A stretch of DNA of 50,327 bases from Methylophaga sp. (GCA_002733715.2 NVWQ02000061.1:1-50327); one strand, 5' to 3'; counted from the stretch's first letter, positions 18,664 through 29,006 are shown. Notes: generated by a model from the sequence alone, not told the origin. Translations and numbers: made by a program.

Positions 18664-19236
18664 TTATATCTTCTCTGCTACTAATATTGCTTGATTTCGT
18701 AGCCCTTGCTTAGCATCGCCTAAGAATGCATCTTGCTGATAAATGCGCACTTTCATTTGTGAAAACAGTTGTAATAACTCATTATCTGCCAATAAGTAAT
18801 CAGGGTTCTTTGGCCCTTGCTTACTTGTCTTTTGTTGGCAATAGGTTTGATAAAAAAGTATACCGCCAGGTTTCAGTGCCGAATAGAGTTGGGAGCATAA
18901 CTCACGATCTAAGAAAAAGCTTACTACCAAAACATCTATACTTTCGGGTAATGGTGGAGAGGTGATGACATCGCGCACCCGCGCATCAATATCGAGTTTT
19001 TTTAATTTGGCTTGTTTCTTCAACTGCTCAATAGCAACAGGTGATGTATCCCAAGCCTGAACTTCAAGGCCTGATTGCGCTAAAAATAAAGCATTTCCTC
19101 CTTGTCCACAAGCAAGGTCCAATGCTATTCCTTCCGTAATAAGGAGATAACTATACTGTGATAATACAAATGATGCTGTAGGCTCTTCTGGTTTATCTTG
19201 ATAAATATTATCCCACTTTTCTTGCAGGCCACCCAT
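18664..19236 (-). CDS. Class I SAM-dependent methyltransferase
   Basis: A 190-residue Rossmann-fold methyltransferase. Motif I is ALDLACGQGGNALFLA (about residues 38-53), the acidic residue after strand 2 is in VQAWDTSP, and LKPGGILFYQTY is motif VI-like. It resembles TehB/UbiE-type small-molecule methyltransferases, but nothing here fixes the substrate. It starts 3 bases after the trkH stop and is the last gene of the miaB-to-trkH run. Confidence 0.8.
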   Translation of the reverse strand: MGGLQEKWDNIYQDKPEEPTASFVLSQYSYLLITEGIALDLACGQGGNALFLAQSGLEVQAWDTSPVAIEQLKKQAKLKKLDIDARVRDVITSPPLPESIDVLVVSFFLDRELCSQLYSALKPGGILFYQTYCQQKTSKQGPKNPDYLLADNELLQLFSQMKVRIYQQDAFLGDAKQGLRNQAILVAEKI

Positions 19237-19239
19237 AAT

Positions 19240-20691
19240 CTAACGCCTCCAAAAAGCAGGACTTAGTACCACTAATAGCGTGAATATTTCCAAGCGCCCT
19301 AAGAGCATCGCCATACACAATACCCATTTTGCAGGTGAATTAATTGAACCAAAATTAGCGCCCACTTCACCAAGGCCCGGTCCCAAATTATTCAAACACG
19401 CTGTTACAGCCGAAAACGAAGTAATAATATCCAGCCCCGTTGCCATTAAAAACAAATGCATAATGCTAAAACAAAATACATATAATGCAAAAAATCCCCA
19501 AACGGCTCCGACCACTTTTCTCGGTATCGCTTTATCATTCACTTTAATCGCAAATATTGCATTAGGGTGGATAAGTCTCAATACTTCACGATAACCTTGT
19601 TTAAATAGCAACATAACGCGGATAACCTTTATGCCTCCGCCTGTCGAACCCGCACAACCACCCACATAACTGGTCATTAATAATAAAACAGGTAAAAAGC
19701 TTGGCCACAAATAATAATCTGCCGTAGTGAATCCTGCTGTTGTGCCTATCGAGACGGTCTGAAATACGCCTTGGTGAATCGCATCCCAAGGGGTATTAAA
19801 AGTATGGCTGAAATAGAGATAGGTTGAAGTCACAATTGAAATAACAGCAAGAATTGAAAGGTAGGTTCTTAACTCTGCATCACGTAAATAATGACTAATT
19901 GAACGATGACGCCATGCTAAAAAATGCAAGGCAAAATTCATTCCCGCCAATAACATAAATACCACTGTAACCATTTCAATTGTTGGGCTGGAAAAATAGC
20001 CTATACTGGCATCATGGGTTGAAAATCCGCCAATCGCTACCGTTGAAAAACTATGGCCTATAGCGTCAAACCAACTCATTCCAGCCCACTTGAAAGACAC
20101 GGCGCATGCGATAGTTAATGTTAAATAAATATACCAAAGTGCTTTTGCTGTTTCAGTGATCCTCGGTGTTAACTTAGAATCTTTCATTGGTCCAGGCGTT
20201 TCAGCTCGATACAGCTGCATTCCACCCACGCCCAATAATGGCAAAATTGCAACGGCCAAAACCACGATCCCCATGCCGCCAAGCCACTGTAAAAACTGTC
20301 GGTAAAACAATACTGCTTCGGGCAAGTTATCGAGCCCGGTTAATACGGTTGCGCCCGTGGTGGTTAATCCAGACATTGACTCAAAGACAGCATCCGTAAA
20401 CGACATGTTGGGTACTTCAGTTAGAAAGAAAGGTAATGCACCTGAAAAAGCTAAGGTTACCCAAAACATCACAACCACTAAAAAACCATCACGTATTTTT
20501 AGCTCTTTTCGATGCTTTCGAACCGGTAACCAGATAAGAAAGCCAGCAATAAGCAACAATATAAATGCTGTCACAAAGGCTCGAACAGAACCATCATCAT
20601 AAAATAGTGAAACGGCAATCGGCGGCAACAAGGTAACGCTGAATAAGCTGAGTAAAATACCTAAAATTCGTTGTATGGTAAGAAACTGCAT
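19240..20691 (-). CDS. trkH: Trk potassium uptake protein TrkH
   Basis: Potassium-conducting subunit of the Trk system, an integral inner-membrane protein of 483 residues with about ten hydrophobic segments and the four M1-P-M2 repeats of the SKT family. Pore-loop glycines show in SMSGLTTTGATVL, VAIGGFSTHD, VSIGTTAGFTT and LNNLGPGLGEVG. Its regulatory partner TrkA is not in the window. It overlaps lnt by one base, so potassium uptake and lipoprotein acylation genes share a transcript here, a plausible but not general arrangement. Confidence 0.93.
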   Translation of the reverse strand: MQFLTIQRILGILLSLFSVTLLPPIAVSLFYDDGSVRAFVTAFILLLIAGFLIWLPVRKHRKELKIRDGFLVVVMFWVTLAFSGALPFFLTEVPNMSFTDAVFESMSGLTTTGATVLTGLDNLPEAVLFYRQFLQWLGGMGIVVLAVAILPLLGVGGMQLYRAETPGPMKDSKLTPRITETAKALWYIYLTLTIACAVSFKWAGMSWFDAIGHSFSTVAIGGFSTHDASIGYFSSPTIEMVTVVFMLLAGMNFALHFLAWRHRSISHYLRDAELRTYLSILAVISIVTSTYLYFSHTFNTPWDAIHQGVFQTVSIGTTAGFTTADYYLWPSFLPVLLLMTSYVGGCAGSTGGGIKVIRVMLLFKQGYREVLRLIHPNAIFAIKVNDKAIPRKVVGAVWGFFALYVFCFSIMHLFLMATGLDIITSFSAVTACLNNLGPGLGEVGANFGSINSPAKWVLCMAMLLGRLEIFTLLVVLSPAFWRR

Positions 20692-22202
20692 TAAGCTGCC
20701 TGGCGTATGAAATTAACACGATGATACGCCCAGATCATCAACATGAACAGCGACATCAACAATACAGTCCGTTGCCCCCACGCAACATACGGCGTTACCC
20801 CTTGGCGAGGCTGAACCATTGCTGTCAAAACTTGTTCTTCAAATTGCTTTGATGTTGCACGAATATTTCCACGCTCATCAATAAAAGCCGAAATACCATT
20901 TGTCGTTGCCCGCACAATAGATCGCCCTGTTTCTAAAGCGCGGTTCTGCGAGATTTGTAAATGTTGGTGAGGCGCTAACGAATCGCCATACCAGCCATTA
21001 TTGCTTGCATTAACTAAAATAGTGGCTTCTGGCAGTGCGGTTAAAATTTCTCGTGAAAAAACATCTTCAAAACAAATCGATGCGCCAATTTTCTGGCCTG
21101 CCACATCAAATAATCCCTGCGTTTCTGGCCCTTGCTCAAAAGATGACATCGGCAAATCAAAAAAAGCGATCAAGCCACGTAGCCATGCAAAAGGTACAAA
21201 TTCACCAAAGGGGACCAAGTGACGCTTATAATAAAACTCATGGTTTGAACCTAACGACATCATGCTGTTGTAATACTTATTAGAATCTGCCGCTTTTACC
21301 GGCAACCCAATTAATAAATCGGTATTATTCTGTTGAGCTAACTCACCTAATGGATCAAAAAATAGTTCTTTAGCTTGGTGATAAAAGATAGGAGTCGCGT
21401 TCTCAGGCCAAACAATTAGGTCACTATCCCAATGCTGCTCAGTTCTAGCTTGATACAATGCCAGCGTTTTAAATATTTGTTTTGGATCCCACTTGGTCGC
21501 TTGCGGTATGTTCCCCTGGATAATACTGACCTTAATTTCATCATCCACAGGATGCGTCCACACAATAGCGTTCAGAGAATAACCACCGATCCATATTGCG
21601 ATAAAAATTGACATCAGCCACCAGCGCTTTGACTGCCAGGTCGCTGCTAATAACCCCGCTGAAAAAGTAACCAGTAATGAAACACCTAACACGCCAACAA
21701 TAGGCGTATATCCTCGTAGCGGCCCATCAATTTGACTGATACCGAGCTCAAGCCATGGAAAGCCTGTTAAGAATACGATTTTTATCCATTCAAACACTAA
21801 CCAAGCTACGGGAAGTAGTAGTAAATAGTCCCAACTAGAGAGCGTTGGGCCGGTTAGTTTTTTACTGCCCCATGTAATCAATCCGACAAAAATAGCAAGA
21901 AAGGCCACAAAAATAGCCGTTAGCAAACCCGCTAAGAGCACACCTGCCCCGCCAAAGTCATGGATGGCTACATAAACCCAAGAGATGCCAACACCAAAAA
22001 ATCCTAAACCAAATATGTAGCCTCGCACTGCAGCCTGTTTTGCCGTGAGCGCTTGCAATGATAAAAATAGCAACATTAAACTGATAATGGCAATAGGGTA
22101 ATAATGGAATGGTGAAAAAGCGAGTGGTAATGCCATGCCCGCTAACAATGCAATGATATTACCTTGCCATTGTGACCCGCCTTGTTTAGTGAAGCTCATC
22201 AT
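20691..22202 (-). CDS. lnt: Apolipoprotein N-acyltransferase
   Basis: Adds the third acyl chain to the N-terminal cysteine of lipoproteins, in the inner membrane. The 503 residues comprise about six N-terminal membrane segments and a periplasmic nitrilase-like domain. The catalytic triad is visible: Glu in VWPENATPIF, Lys in the YYKRHLVPFGEFVP region, Cys in ASICFEDVF. A final hydrophobic segment lies near the C terminus. Its ATG overlaps the end of corC by 4 bases, the standard corC-lnt order. Confidence 0.95.
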   Translation of the reverse strand: MMSFTKQGGSQWQGNIIALLAGMALPLAFSPFHYYPIAIISLMLLFLSLQALTAKQAAVRGYIFGLGFFGVGISWVYVAIHDFGGAGVLLAGLLTAIFVAFLAIFVGLITWGSKKLTGPTLSSWDYLLLLPVAWLVFEWIKIVFLTGFPWLELGISQIDGPLRGYTPIVGVLGVSLLVTFSAGLLAATWQSKRWWLMSIFIAIWIGGYSLNAIVWTHPVDDEIKVSIIQGNIPQATKWDPKQIFKTLALYQARTEQHWDSDLIVWPENATPIFYHQAKELFFDPLGELAQQNNTDLLIGLPVKAADSNKYYNSMMSLGSNHEFYYKRHLVPFGEFVPFAWLRGLIAFFDLPMSSFEQGPETQGLFDVAGQKIGASICFEDVFSREILTALPEATILVNASNNGWYGDSLAPHQHLQISQNRALETGRSIVRATTNGISAFIDERGNIRATSKQFEEQVLTAMVQPRQGVTPYVAWGQRTVLLMSLFMLMIWAYHRVNFIRQAA

Positions 22203-23065
22203 TCTTCAGTATCACTATCCTGTTTCTCTGCAGTTTGTACCGTCATTTCAAGCAGGTGAATGCGTCGACTGTCTGCTCTAATCACCGTAAATTGAAACTG
22301 CCCAATTGTGATCTGCTCATCACGCTCTGGCAAATGACCCAATTGATTGGTTACAAAACCGCCCACCGTATCAAAATCTTCATCACTCCAGCCAGTTTTA
22401 AAATGTTCATTAAAATCTTCAACAGGAGTCAGAGCCTTCACAACAAACGTATTGTCATTACGCTGTAAAATGGGCGCGTCATCATCGATATCATGCTCAT
22501 CATCAATTTCACCGACAATTTGCTCTAATACGTTTTCAATGGTGATCATACCCGCCACACCACCGTATTCATCAACCACAATGGCCATATGATTACGACG
22601 TGCTCTAAACTCTCGTAGTAAAACATTCAGCCGTTTACTTTCAGGAATAAAAACCGCCGGGCGTAATATTTCGCGCAAATTAAAATCAAAGTTGCCAGAC
22701 GAAATTACCGCTGCCAATAAATCTTTAGCCAATAAAATACCGATCACATCATCGCGATCATCATCAATAACAGGGAATCGGGAATGGGCGGTATCAGCAA
22801 CTAGCTTTAATGTATCTTCCGCTGAAGCATCACGCGACACCATTACAACCTGTGAGCGTGGGATCATCACATCACGCGCATGCAGCTGAGATACACTGAG
22901 CGCACCTTCTGCTGTCGCTAATGTTTCAGCATCAATTACATGCCGTTGCGATGCACTGCGTAGTGAATCAATAACCTGTTCTAAATCTTGTGGCTCCCAA
23001 AAAAACCGACTTAACTTTTGTAACCAAGTGCTCTTTTTAATTCTACTCGATCGCGCTTCACTCAT
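22199..23065 (-). CDS. corC: CBS-domain protein CorC (YbeX)
   Basis: A 288-residue cytosolic protein with two CBS domains (about residues 66-185) and a C-terminal CorC/HlyC transporter-associated domain (about 205-280). It has long been linked to magnesium and cobalt efflux and more recently to ribosome-related functions along with YbeY/YbeZ. It overlaps ybeY by 8 bases and lnt by 4. There is no DUF21 membrane domain, which separates it from CorB/YtfL-type proteins. Confidence 0.94.
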   Translation of the reverse strand: MSEARSSRIKKSTWLQKLSRFFWEPQDLEQVIDSLRSASQRHVIDAETLATAEGALSVSQLHARDVMIPRSQVVMVSRDASAEDTLKLVADTAHSRFPVIDDDRDDVIGILLAKDLLAAVISSGNFDFNLREILRPAVFIPESKRLNVLLREFRARRNHMAIVVDEYGGVAGMITIENVLEQIVGEIDDEHDIDDDAPILQRNDNTFVVKALTPVEDFNEHFKTGWSDEDFDTVGGFVTNQLGHLPERDEQITIGQFQFTVIRADSRRIHLLEMTVQTAEKQDSDTEE

Positions 23066-23534
23066 CGATGTCGCCTTGATCCTGATAGGGATCGTTAATT
23101 AACAGTGATTTCAATATTGTTACTTCTAATGCTTCCATAACTTCTGCTTCATCATCTTCTATGTGATCATATGCTAATAGGTGCAAACAACCGTGCACTA
23201 CCATATGCGCCCAATGAGCTTGTTGTGCCTTATTTTGCGCCAAAGCTTCTTTTTCTACAACACTCGTGCAAATAACTAAGTCACCTAATAATCTAGGCTC
23301 CATAGGTATAAGGGAATCAAATGGAAATGACAGAACATTAGTCGGTCCCACCTTATCTCGATAGCTTGAGTTTAGTTCCGCACTTTCTACCTCATCCACC
23401 AAGCGAATACTTAACTCACAGTCAGAAGAAATAGATCCTTCTTTATCCAATGCAACCTCAACCCATTGCTGAAATTGAGCAATATTAGGAACCTCGTCTG
23501 AACATGCATTTTGCAGATCAACAATCACTGTCAT
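23058..23534 (-). CDS. ybeY: Endoribonuclease YbeY
   Basis: Metal-dependent RNase involved in 16S rRNA 3'-end maturation and ribosome quality control. At 158 residues it is normal in length. The signature H-G-x-L-H-L-x-x-Y-D-H is present as HGCLHLLAYDH (about residues 112-122), with Ala in the place where Gly is usual; the three metal-binding histidines are kept. RDKVGPTNVLSFPFD is the other conserved stretch. It lies between ybeZ and corC with overlaps at both ends. Confidence 0.95.
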   Translation of the reverse strand: MTVIVDLQNACSDEVPNIAQFQQWVEVALDKEGSISSDCELSIRLVDEVESAELNSSYRDKVGPTNVLSFPFDSLIPMEPRLLGDLVICTSVVEKEALAQNKAQQAHWAHMVVHGCLHLLAYDHIEDDEAEVMEALEVTILKSLLINDPYQDQGDIDE

Positions 23535-24508
23535 GAAGCAGAACGCTCAGCATTTTCATAAGCCACGATTACTTTTTGTACTAAGGAATGGCGTACTACA
23601 TCTTTTGCTTGGAAAAAAGTGAAGCCAATATCATCCACATCTTTTAATACTTCAATGGCATGACGTAGACCCGACATTTGAGGATTGGGTAAGTCAATTT
23701 GAGTAATGTCGCCCGTAATAACAGCCGTAGAGCCGTAGCCCAAGCGCGTTAAAAACATCTTCATTTGTTCTCTAGTGGTGTTTTGCGCTTCATCTAAAAT
23801 GATGAATGATTCATTTAATGTTCGACCTCGCATATAAGCCAACGGCGCAATCTCAATAACATTTTTTTCAATTAATTTGGCAACCCGCTCAAAACCTAAC
23901 ATTTCATACAAAGCATCATAAAGCGGCCGTAAATAAGGATCGACTTTCTGCGTTAAATCACCCGGCAAGAAGCCCAGTTTTTCACCCGCTTCAACCGCAG
24001 GGCGTACCAAAACAATCCGTCGAGCAAAGTCGCGCTCCAAAGCTTCAACCGCACAGGCAACGGCTAAATAGGTTTTACCCGTTCCCGCAGGTCCAACCCC
24101 AAAGCTAATATCATGGGTCATGACTTGTCTTAGGTATGCTTGCTGATTTTGACCGCGCGCTTTAACCAATCCACGCTTGGTTTTGATCATCACTTCTTTT
24201 TGCTCTGGTTCCACAATCGTATCCGTGCCACCTGTTTGTCTAATGGCTAAATGAACCTGCTCTGGCACTAAAACAGTTTGTGCTGTTTCGGCATATAGCT
24301 GATGAATAACCTCTTGTACTTTCGGCAATACCTCAGCTTTGCCAATGAGCTGAAATTTAATGCCTCTGTTATTCACTTCCACGCCAAATCCACGCTCTAA
24401 CATGCGTAGGTGCTCATCAAGGTGACCACATAAGTTGGCTAATCGTGGATTGTCGGCAGGGCTTAATTCAAAACTAATGCTATCTAACGAAGGTGATGTA
24501 GTTACCAC
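23531..24508 (-). CDS. ybeZ: PhoH-family ATPase YbeZ
   Basis: PhoH-like ATPase of 325 residues with the P-loop GPAGTGKTYLA (about residues 137-147), Walker B FIILDEAQN and a downstream sensor GDITQIDLP. An N-terminal KH-like region binds RNA in related proteins. It works with YbeY in rRNA processing in the species studied. It starts 8 bases after the miaB stop and overlaps ybeY by 4 bases. Confidence 0.95.
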   Translation of the reverse strand: MVTTSPSLDSISFELSPADNPRLANLCGHLDEHLRMLERGFGVEVNNRGIKFQLIGKAEVLPKVQEVIHQLYAETAQTVLVPEQVHLAIRQTGGTDTIVEPEQKEVMIKTKRGLVKARGQNQQAYLRQVMTHDISFGVGPAGTGKTYLAVACAVEALERDFARRIVLVRPAVEAGEKLGFLPGDLTQKVDPYLRPLYDALYEMLGFERVAKLIEKNVIEIAPLAYMRGRTLNESFIILDEAQNTTREQMKMFLTRLGYGSTAVITGDITQIDLPNPQMSGLRHAIEVLKDVDDIGFTFFQAKDVVRHSLVQKVIVAYENAERSAS

Positions 24509-24516
24509 TCAATTTC

Positions 24517-25857
24517 CTATAATATAATTGTATCGGCAAGCAATTCGCCGCGTAAAGAATTACTATACGCTTCTGTAATATTCACATCTACAAATTTACC
24601 CATTAATGATTGAGCGCCAGTGAAAATAACTGATCGATTATTTTCTGTACGCCCTTTCATTTCACCGTCCACTCGGTCGCTGATGCTTTCAACTAAAATA
24701 CGCTGTGTCGTGCCTAGCATCATTTGGCTATGACCCGCTTCTAATTCCAGTAAGCGCATTTGAATTTGTTTTAAACGGTCTTTTTTTACCTCATCGGAAA
24801 CTGAGTCGGTAAATGCCGCTGCGGGAGTACCTGGACGGGCGCTATAAATAAAACTAAAAGAATGATCAAACTCAATCTCATTCACTAAATCCATTGTCGC
24901 CTGAAAATCAGCATCACTTTCGTCAGGGAAACCAATAATAAAGTCACTCGACATACTGATATTAGGGCGAACTTCACGTAGTTTACGAATTTTGGCTTTA
25001 TATTCTAATGTAGTATGGCCTCGCTTCATCATCGCCAAAATACGATCTGCGCCTGATTGTACGGGTAGATGTAAATGATCCACTAACTCCGGCACTTCAC
25101 CATAGGCTTCAATCAAACTGTCTGAAAATTCAACAGGGTGAGAAGTAGTAAAGCGAATGCGATCAATACCATCAATAGCGGCAACGTAATGAATTAATAA
25201 TGCTAAATCAGCTGTATCATCGCCATCTAGTTCACCGCTATATGAATTTACATTTTGGCCCAATAAATTCACTTCACGCACACCTTGCGCAGCAAGGCCA
25301 CGAATCTCCACCAATACTTTATCAACAGGTCGGCTGACTTCTTCGCCTCGCGTGTATGGCACCACACAGAATGTGCAGTATTTACTGCAACCTTCCATAA
25401 TCGACACAAATGCCGTGGGCCCATCAGCTTTTGCCTCAGGTAAGTTATCAAACTTTTCAATTTCAGGAAATGAAATGTCAATGCTCGGTTGATGGCTTTT
25501 TCTGACATCATCCAACATGCCCGGCAGGCGATGTAATGTTTGCGGGCCAAAAATAAGATCAACATATGGCGCACGACGACGAATAGCATCACCCTCTTGG
25601 CTAGCGACACAGCCGCCCACGCCAATCACTAAATGCGGCTTATCATCTTTCCATTTCTTCCAGCGACCTAATTGGTGAAACACTTTTTCTTGTGCTTTTT
25701 CACGGATCGAACAGGTGTTAAGCAATAACACGTCAGCATCTTCTGCCACATCGGTTATTTCTAATTGATGAGATTCTGCTAATGCATCTGCCATTCTTGA
25801 TGAATCATATTCATTCATCTGGCAACCAAAGGTTCTAATAAAAAGTTTACCGGCCAT
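24517..25857 (-). CDS. miaB: tRNA-2-methylthio-N6-dimethylallyladenosine synthase MiaB
   Basis: Radical-SAM methylthiotransferase that adds the 2-methylthio group to i6A37 of tRNAs reading UNN codons. The 446 residues contain the N-terminal UPF0004 domain with its three cluster cysteines (in [19 protein letters not shown] and GGCVASQEG), the radical-SAM CxxxCxxC in CSKYCTFC (about residues 154-161) and a C-terminal TRAM domain. It leads the ybeZ-ybeY-corC-lnt operon, as in E. coli, with a short promoter region before it shared divergently with radC. Confidence 0.97.
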   Translation of the reverse strand: MAGKLFIRTFGCQMNEYDSSRMADALAESHQLEITDVAEDADVLLLNTCSIREKAQEKVFHQLGRWKKWKDDKPHLVIGVGGCVASQEGDAIRRRAPYVDLIFGPQTLHRLPGMLDDVRKSHQPSIDISFPEIEKFDNLPEAKADGPTAFVSIMEGCSKYCTFCVVPYTRGEEVSRPVDKVLVEIRGLAAQGVREVNLLGQNVNSYSGELDGDDTADLALLIHYVAAIDGIDRIRFTTSHPVEFSDSLIEAYGEVPELVDHLHLPVQSGADRILAMMKRGHTTLEYKAKIRKLREVRPNISMSSDFIIGFPDESDADFQATMDLVNEIEFDHSFSFIYSARPGTPAAAFTDSVSDEVKKDRLKQIQMRLLELEAGHSQMMLGTTQRILVESISDRVDGEMKGRTENNRSVIFTGAQSLMGKFVDVNITEAYSNSLRGELLADTIIL

Positions 25858-25986
25858 GTTCTTAAATCATATGTGAGGGGCGGGTATAATACTATTTCTA
25901 GCACTTTAATTCAAAATAAGTGCTTGTTTTTGTTAAAAACAGTCTGTAGCTTAGTCGTTTCCACTTTAAAGAAAGGATTCGGATAA

Positions 25987-26661
25987 ATGGCAATCAAGGA
26001 CTGGCCAGCAAATGAACGGCCTAGAGAGAAGTTACTACAGCGTGGTGCTCACGCACTATCTGATGCTGAATTATTAGCCATCTTTTTGCGTACAGGCGTC
26101 ACAGGCGTTTCTGCCGTTGATCTAGCGAGGCAGTTACTCACCACTTTTGGCAGTTTACGCGCCCTACTTGAAGCCGATCAAAAACAGTTTTGCCAACAGC
26201 ATGGCCTAGGGCCGGCAAAATATGCTCAACTCCAAGCCGTGTTAGAAATGAGTCATCGCCATCTCGAATCAACACTTGCTCGAGGAATATCGCTCACTGA
26301 TGCCAGTGATACTAAGCTCTATTTGCAACAGCGACTTCGCCACTACAATCATGAAGTTTTTGCTTGTCTATTTCTTGATAACAAACACCGCTTAATTGCA
26401 TTTGATGAATTATTTCGTGGCACTATTGATGGTGCAAGCGTTTATCCGAGAGAAGTAGTTAAGCAAGCATTAGCCCATAATGCCTCGGCGGTTATTTTTA
26501 GCCATAACCATCCATCAGGAATTGCCGAACCTAGTCAGGCCGACCAACAAATCACGCAACGACTAAAGTCTGCTCTTGAACTCGTTGATATACGCGTTTT
26601 AGATCACATTATCATTGGTGATGGTGAAAGCCTTTCTTTTGCGGAGAAGGGCTTACTGTAA
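25987..26661 (+). CDS. radC: RadC-family JAB/MPN domain protein
   Basis: A 224-residue RadC/YicR protein with an N-terminal helix-hairpin-helix region and a C-terminal JAB1/MPN metalloprotease-like domain. Zinc-ligand motif SHNHPSG followed by an acidic residue ([11 protein letters not shown]) is intact at about residues 171-189. Despite the name, a direct role in DNA repair is doubtful. It has AAAGGA before the ATG at 25987, is divergent from miaB, and converges on the chemoreceptor gene with a 2-base gap. Confidence 0.93.
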   Translation: MAIKDWPANERPREKLLQRGAHALSDAELLAIFLRTGVTGVSAVDLARQLLTTFGSLRALLEADQKQFCQQHGLGPAKYAQLQAVLEMSHRHLESTLARGISLTDASDTKLYLQQRLRHYNHEVFACLFLDNKHRLIAFDELFRGTIDGASVYPREVVKQALAHNASAVIFSHNHPSGIAEPSQADQQITQRLKSALELVDIRVLDHIIIGDGESLSFAEKGLL

Positions 26662-26663
26662 AC

Positions 26664-27866
26664 TTATACTTTAAATTGTGATGCTAACGCTTGTAAACTT
26701 GCTGCTTGCTCTGCTAACTCAGCCGAAGCTTGTGAAGCCTGATTTGAACCCTCTGTTGTTTGCTCAGTTAGTTGACTGATTCTAATAACGCTTTGACTCA
26801 CTTCTTCAGCAACCGTACACTGCTCTTTTGCCGCCGTGGCAATAAGTGCATTCATATCATCAATATCAGCTACTTTGCTCGCAATATCATTTAAAGCCAC
26901 ACCAGCGGCCGTTGCTTTTTCTACGCCACTATTTGCATTTTCACAGCCCGTTGTCACCACTGCAACCGCTTCTTTTGAGCGAGCCTGTAATTGCTCAATA
27001 ATACTTTTTATTTCTTCTGTTGCATCTTGAGTACGGCTAGCAAGCGTTCTAACTCCATCAGCCACCACAGCAAATCCTCGACCATATTCACCCGCTCGGG
27101 CAGCTTCAATAGCCGCGTTCAATGCTAATAAGTTAGTTTGTTCTGCAATACCTTGGATTACGGCTAATACAGAACCGATACTATCACTGTCACTTTCTAA
27201 ACTATTAATGACTGATGATGCATCAGAAAGACTGCCTGCTAAGGCTCTTATTGTTTCAACCGCTTCATTCACAATCTTAGCACCTTTTTGTGCCTCATTG
27301 TCGGCCACTTTCGTCGCCTCCGCACCTAGCTGTGCATTGCGAGATACTTCTTGAGCTGAAGCAGATAATTCTGTGATGGCTGTTGCCACCTGATCCGTTT
27401 CTGTTTGCTGCGTGATCATGTTTGCACTTGACTCACTTACTAAGCGGCTCACCGTTTGTGTTGATATTGAAATATTATTAGTCGATTCACTAAATTTTCT
27501 TAAGGTATCAGAAAACTCGCTCAACATAGCATTGGTAGCTTTGCCTAAAGCTGATCCCATTTTTGTCGCACTGGGAGGGTTAAGAGGCTGTGTTAAATCA
27601 ACATCACCTTTTTTAATATCTTTGGCAATAAAAGTCAGTGATCCAACTACATAGTTGAGTGGATCCATTATTGTTTTAACCAACGAGAAACAAATAAATA
27701 CGGTGGTAGCAATAATAACAATGACTCCGCCAGCCAGAATATACATTTCTTTTGATGCTAGCGATGCATTATCACCACTCATTAACACCCATGCAAAAAA
27801 TAGCGCCGTTAACAGTGCGGGCACTAAACCCAATAATAGTAATGTCGTCGTAAATTGTCTTTTCAT
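26664..27866 (-). CDS. Methyl-accepting chemotaxis protein without periplasmic sensor domain
   Basis: A 400-residue chemoreceptor. Two membrane helices (about residues 7-28 and 42-63) are separated by only some 12 residues, so there is no periplasmic ligand domain. The HAMP-like linker runs to about 125, followed by the cytoplasmic signalling rod. The hairpin tip reads [20 protein letters not shown] then [17 protein letters not shown]; the family normally has VADEVR, so a conserved Glu is Gly here. It may sense membrane state or an internal signal, or work with another sensor. No other chemotaxis gene is nearby. Confidence 0.9.
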   Translation of the reverse strand: MKRQFTTTLLLLGLVPALLTALFFAWVLMSGDNASLASKEMYILAGGVIVIIATTVFICFSLVKTIMDPLNYVVGSLTFIAKDIKKGDVDLTQPLNPPSATKMGSALGKATNAMLSEFSDTLRKFSESTNNISISTQTVSRLVSESSANMITQQTETDQVATAITELSASAQEVSRNAQLGAEATKVADNEAQKGAKIVNEAVETIRALAGSLSDASSVINSLESDSDSIGSVLAVIQGIAEQTNLLALNAAIEAARAGEYGRGFAVVADGVRTLASRTQDATEEIKSIIEQLQARSKEAVAVVTTGCENANSGVEKATAAGVALNDIASKVADIDDMNALIATAAKEQCTVAEEVSQSVIRISQLTEQTTEGSNQASQASAELAEQAASLQALASQFKV

Positions 27867-27881
27867 TTTTTATAGCCTGTA

Positions 27882-27985
27882 TTATTGAGTTAAGCTGTTT
27901 TTATTAGGTCACACTTAAATAACGGCATTTAATAATTTTTCTTAAATTAAACTACCCATTGCGTGTGACAAACTATACTCAATAA
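27882..27985. repeat. Nested inverted repeats upstream of the chemoreceptor gene
   Basis: Two nested arm pairs occur in this gap: TTATTGAGT (27882-27890) with ACTCAATAA (27977-27985), and GTCACAC (27908-27914) with GTGTGAC (27963-27969). Spacings on the two sides differ (17 and 7 bases), so one continuous stem is not formed. It could be a degenerate repeat unit or regulatory DNA for the chemoreceptor gene. Confidence 0.4.
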
Positions 27986-28016
27986 CAAAGCATGTTATAT
28001 GCCAACTATTTTAGTT

Positions 28017-28760
28017 CTATTCCAGATCAATAGGTTTATCTTTAAAGACCTTGTTACCTGTGAACATTGCTGAAACCAAGCCATTACGTTCTTTAAGCTC
28101 CGTTACAACCACGCCTAATAAATGCACAATAATCGCTAATAACAATAGAAAAAACACGTAATAGTGCGTGGTGATAAAGGGTTTTCTAAAATCACGCATC
28201 TCTAAATAAGACGCCTCATCAATCCCCTCTTTTGAATAAGGCTTAATCAGCTCAACAGCATTAGAATCAACAGCAATCCATTCTTTTATGGTATTGCCAA
28301 AGGGCGCCATATAGACATCTGTTCCCGCTAAAACCAGTCCTGTTATCGCTTGAATACTCATTAACAAAAATAACAATGCCACCATTAACCGTGCAATCGG
28401 ATTATGGCCAAGATACGGTTTAGCAGGCCGGTTGTTTTTAAGATCGGCAATATAGTCCATTAATTCCACCCGGTTTTTCCTACCAAACGGCAAAATCATC
28501 CGCCAGCGGGCAAAATGACTACCGATAAAACCCCAAATAATTCGCCAAGATAAGTTGATGAAAAACACATAACCTATATAAACATGAACCGTTTTTAATA
28601 GAATCTTGCCATCACTAGGCACACCCAGCGCTTTAGCATTTAAAATTACCGTTCCCACGGCAATTAACCCCAAAACACACAATACATTCACCCAATGAAA
28701 AAGTCGGACTGTTTTATCCCATACTGGATAAGATGTTAATTTTTGTGTGGAATTTATCAT
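28017..28760 (-). CDS. Cytochrome b561-type di-heme membrane protein
   Basis: A 247-residue inner-membrane b-type cytochrome of the bacterial b561 / Ni-Fe hydrogenase cytochrome-b family. Likely heme ligands are His in RLFHWVNVL (helix 1), VHVYIGYVF (helix 2) and the late HYYVFFLLLLAIIVHLLG helix; four to five hydrophobic segments are seen. The usual role is passing electrons between quinone and a soluble c-type partner. No partner gene is next to it. It forms the left border of the cassette island. Confidence 0.85.
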   Translation of the reverse strand: MINSTQKLTSYPVWDKTVRLFHWVNVLCVLGLIAVGTVILNAKALGVPSDGKILLKTVHVYIGYVFFINLSWRIIWGFIGSHFARWRMILPFGRKNRVELMDYIADLKNNRPAKPYLGHNPIARLMVALLFLLMSIQAITGLVLAGTDVYMAPFGNTIKEWIAVDSNAVELIKPYSKEGIDEASYLEMRDFRKPFITTHYYVFFLLLLAIIVHLLGVVVTELKERNGLVSAMFTGNKVFKDKPIDLE

Positions 28761-28991
28761 TGCTTACTCCTTCATAGCTAATATCTTTATTACAACAGAC
28801 AATTATTATCTAAACCTTAACAGTTTTCACTAGAATATATATTATTTGACGAGCAATATTCTCCTCGTTAATATCATGGTTAAACAATGATGGATTATTT
28901 CCCGGTTTGGTCTTGATTATCAACTTACTAGGAAAAACTGTCCGTATATGTATAGGAATTACAGGGAAAATATTTTCCCGTTAATAAGCAA
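28761..28991. other. Intergenic DNA at the left border of the cassette array
   Basis: No gene is seen. It holds a perfect 16-base palindrome, GGGAAAATATTTTCCC (28964-28979), right before the first cassette junction. No integrase gene or clear attI site is present; ATAAGCAAGTTAGCT at the junction is only loosely like the end of an attI site. Confidence 0.4.
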
Positions 28992-28998
28992 GTTAGCT
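28992..28998 (+). other. Integron R'-type recombination point opening cassette 1
   Basis: GTTAGCT matches the attC R' pattern GTTRRRY at six of seven positions (C where a purine is expected). It is the exact complement of AGCTAAC at 29306-29312, the R'' box at the far end of the same cassette. Such pairing between the first and last bases of a cassette is what circular cassette insertion produces. The first gene starts 8 bases later. Confidence 0.65.
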
Positions 28999-29006
28999 GT
29001 ATAAAA

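Noticed and set aside
28964-28979. GGGAAAATATTTTCCC as a LexA/SOS or attI element
   Set aside because: It does not fit the CTG-N10-CAG LexA pattern, and attI sites have no firm consensus to test here; it is listed only as an unexplained palindrome.
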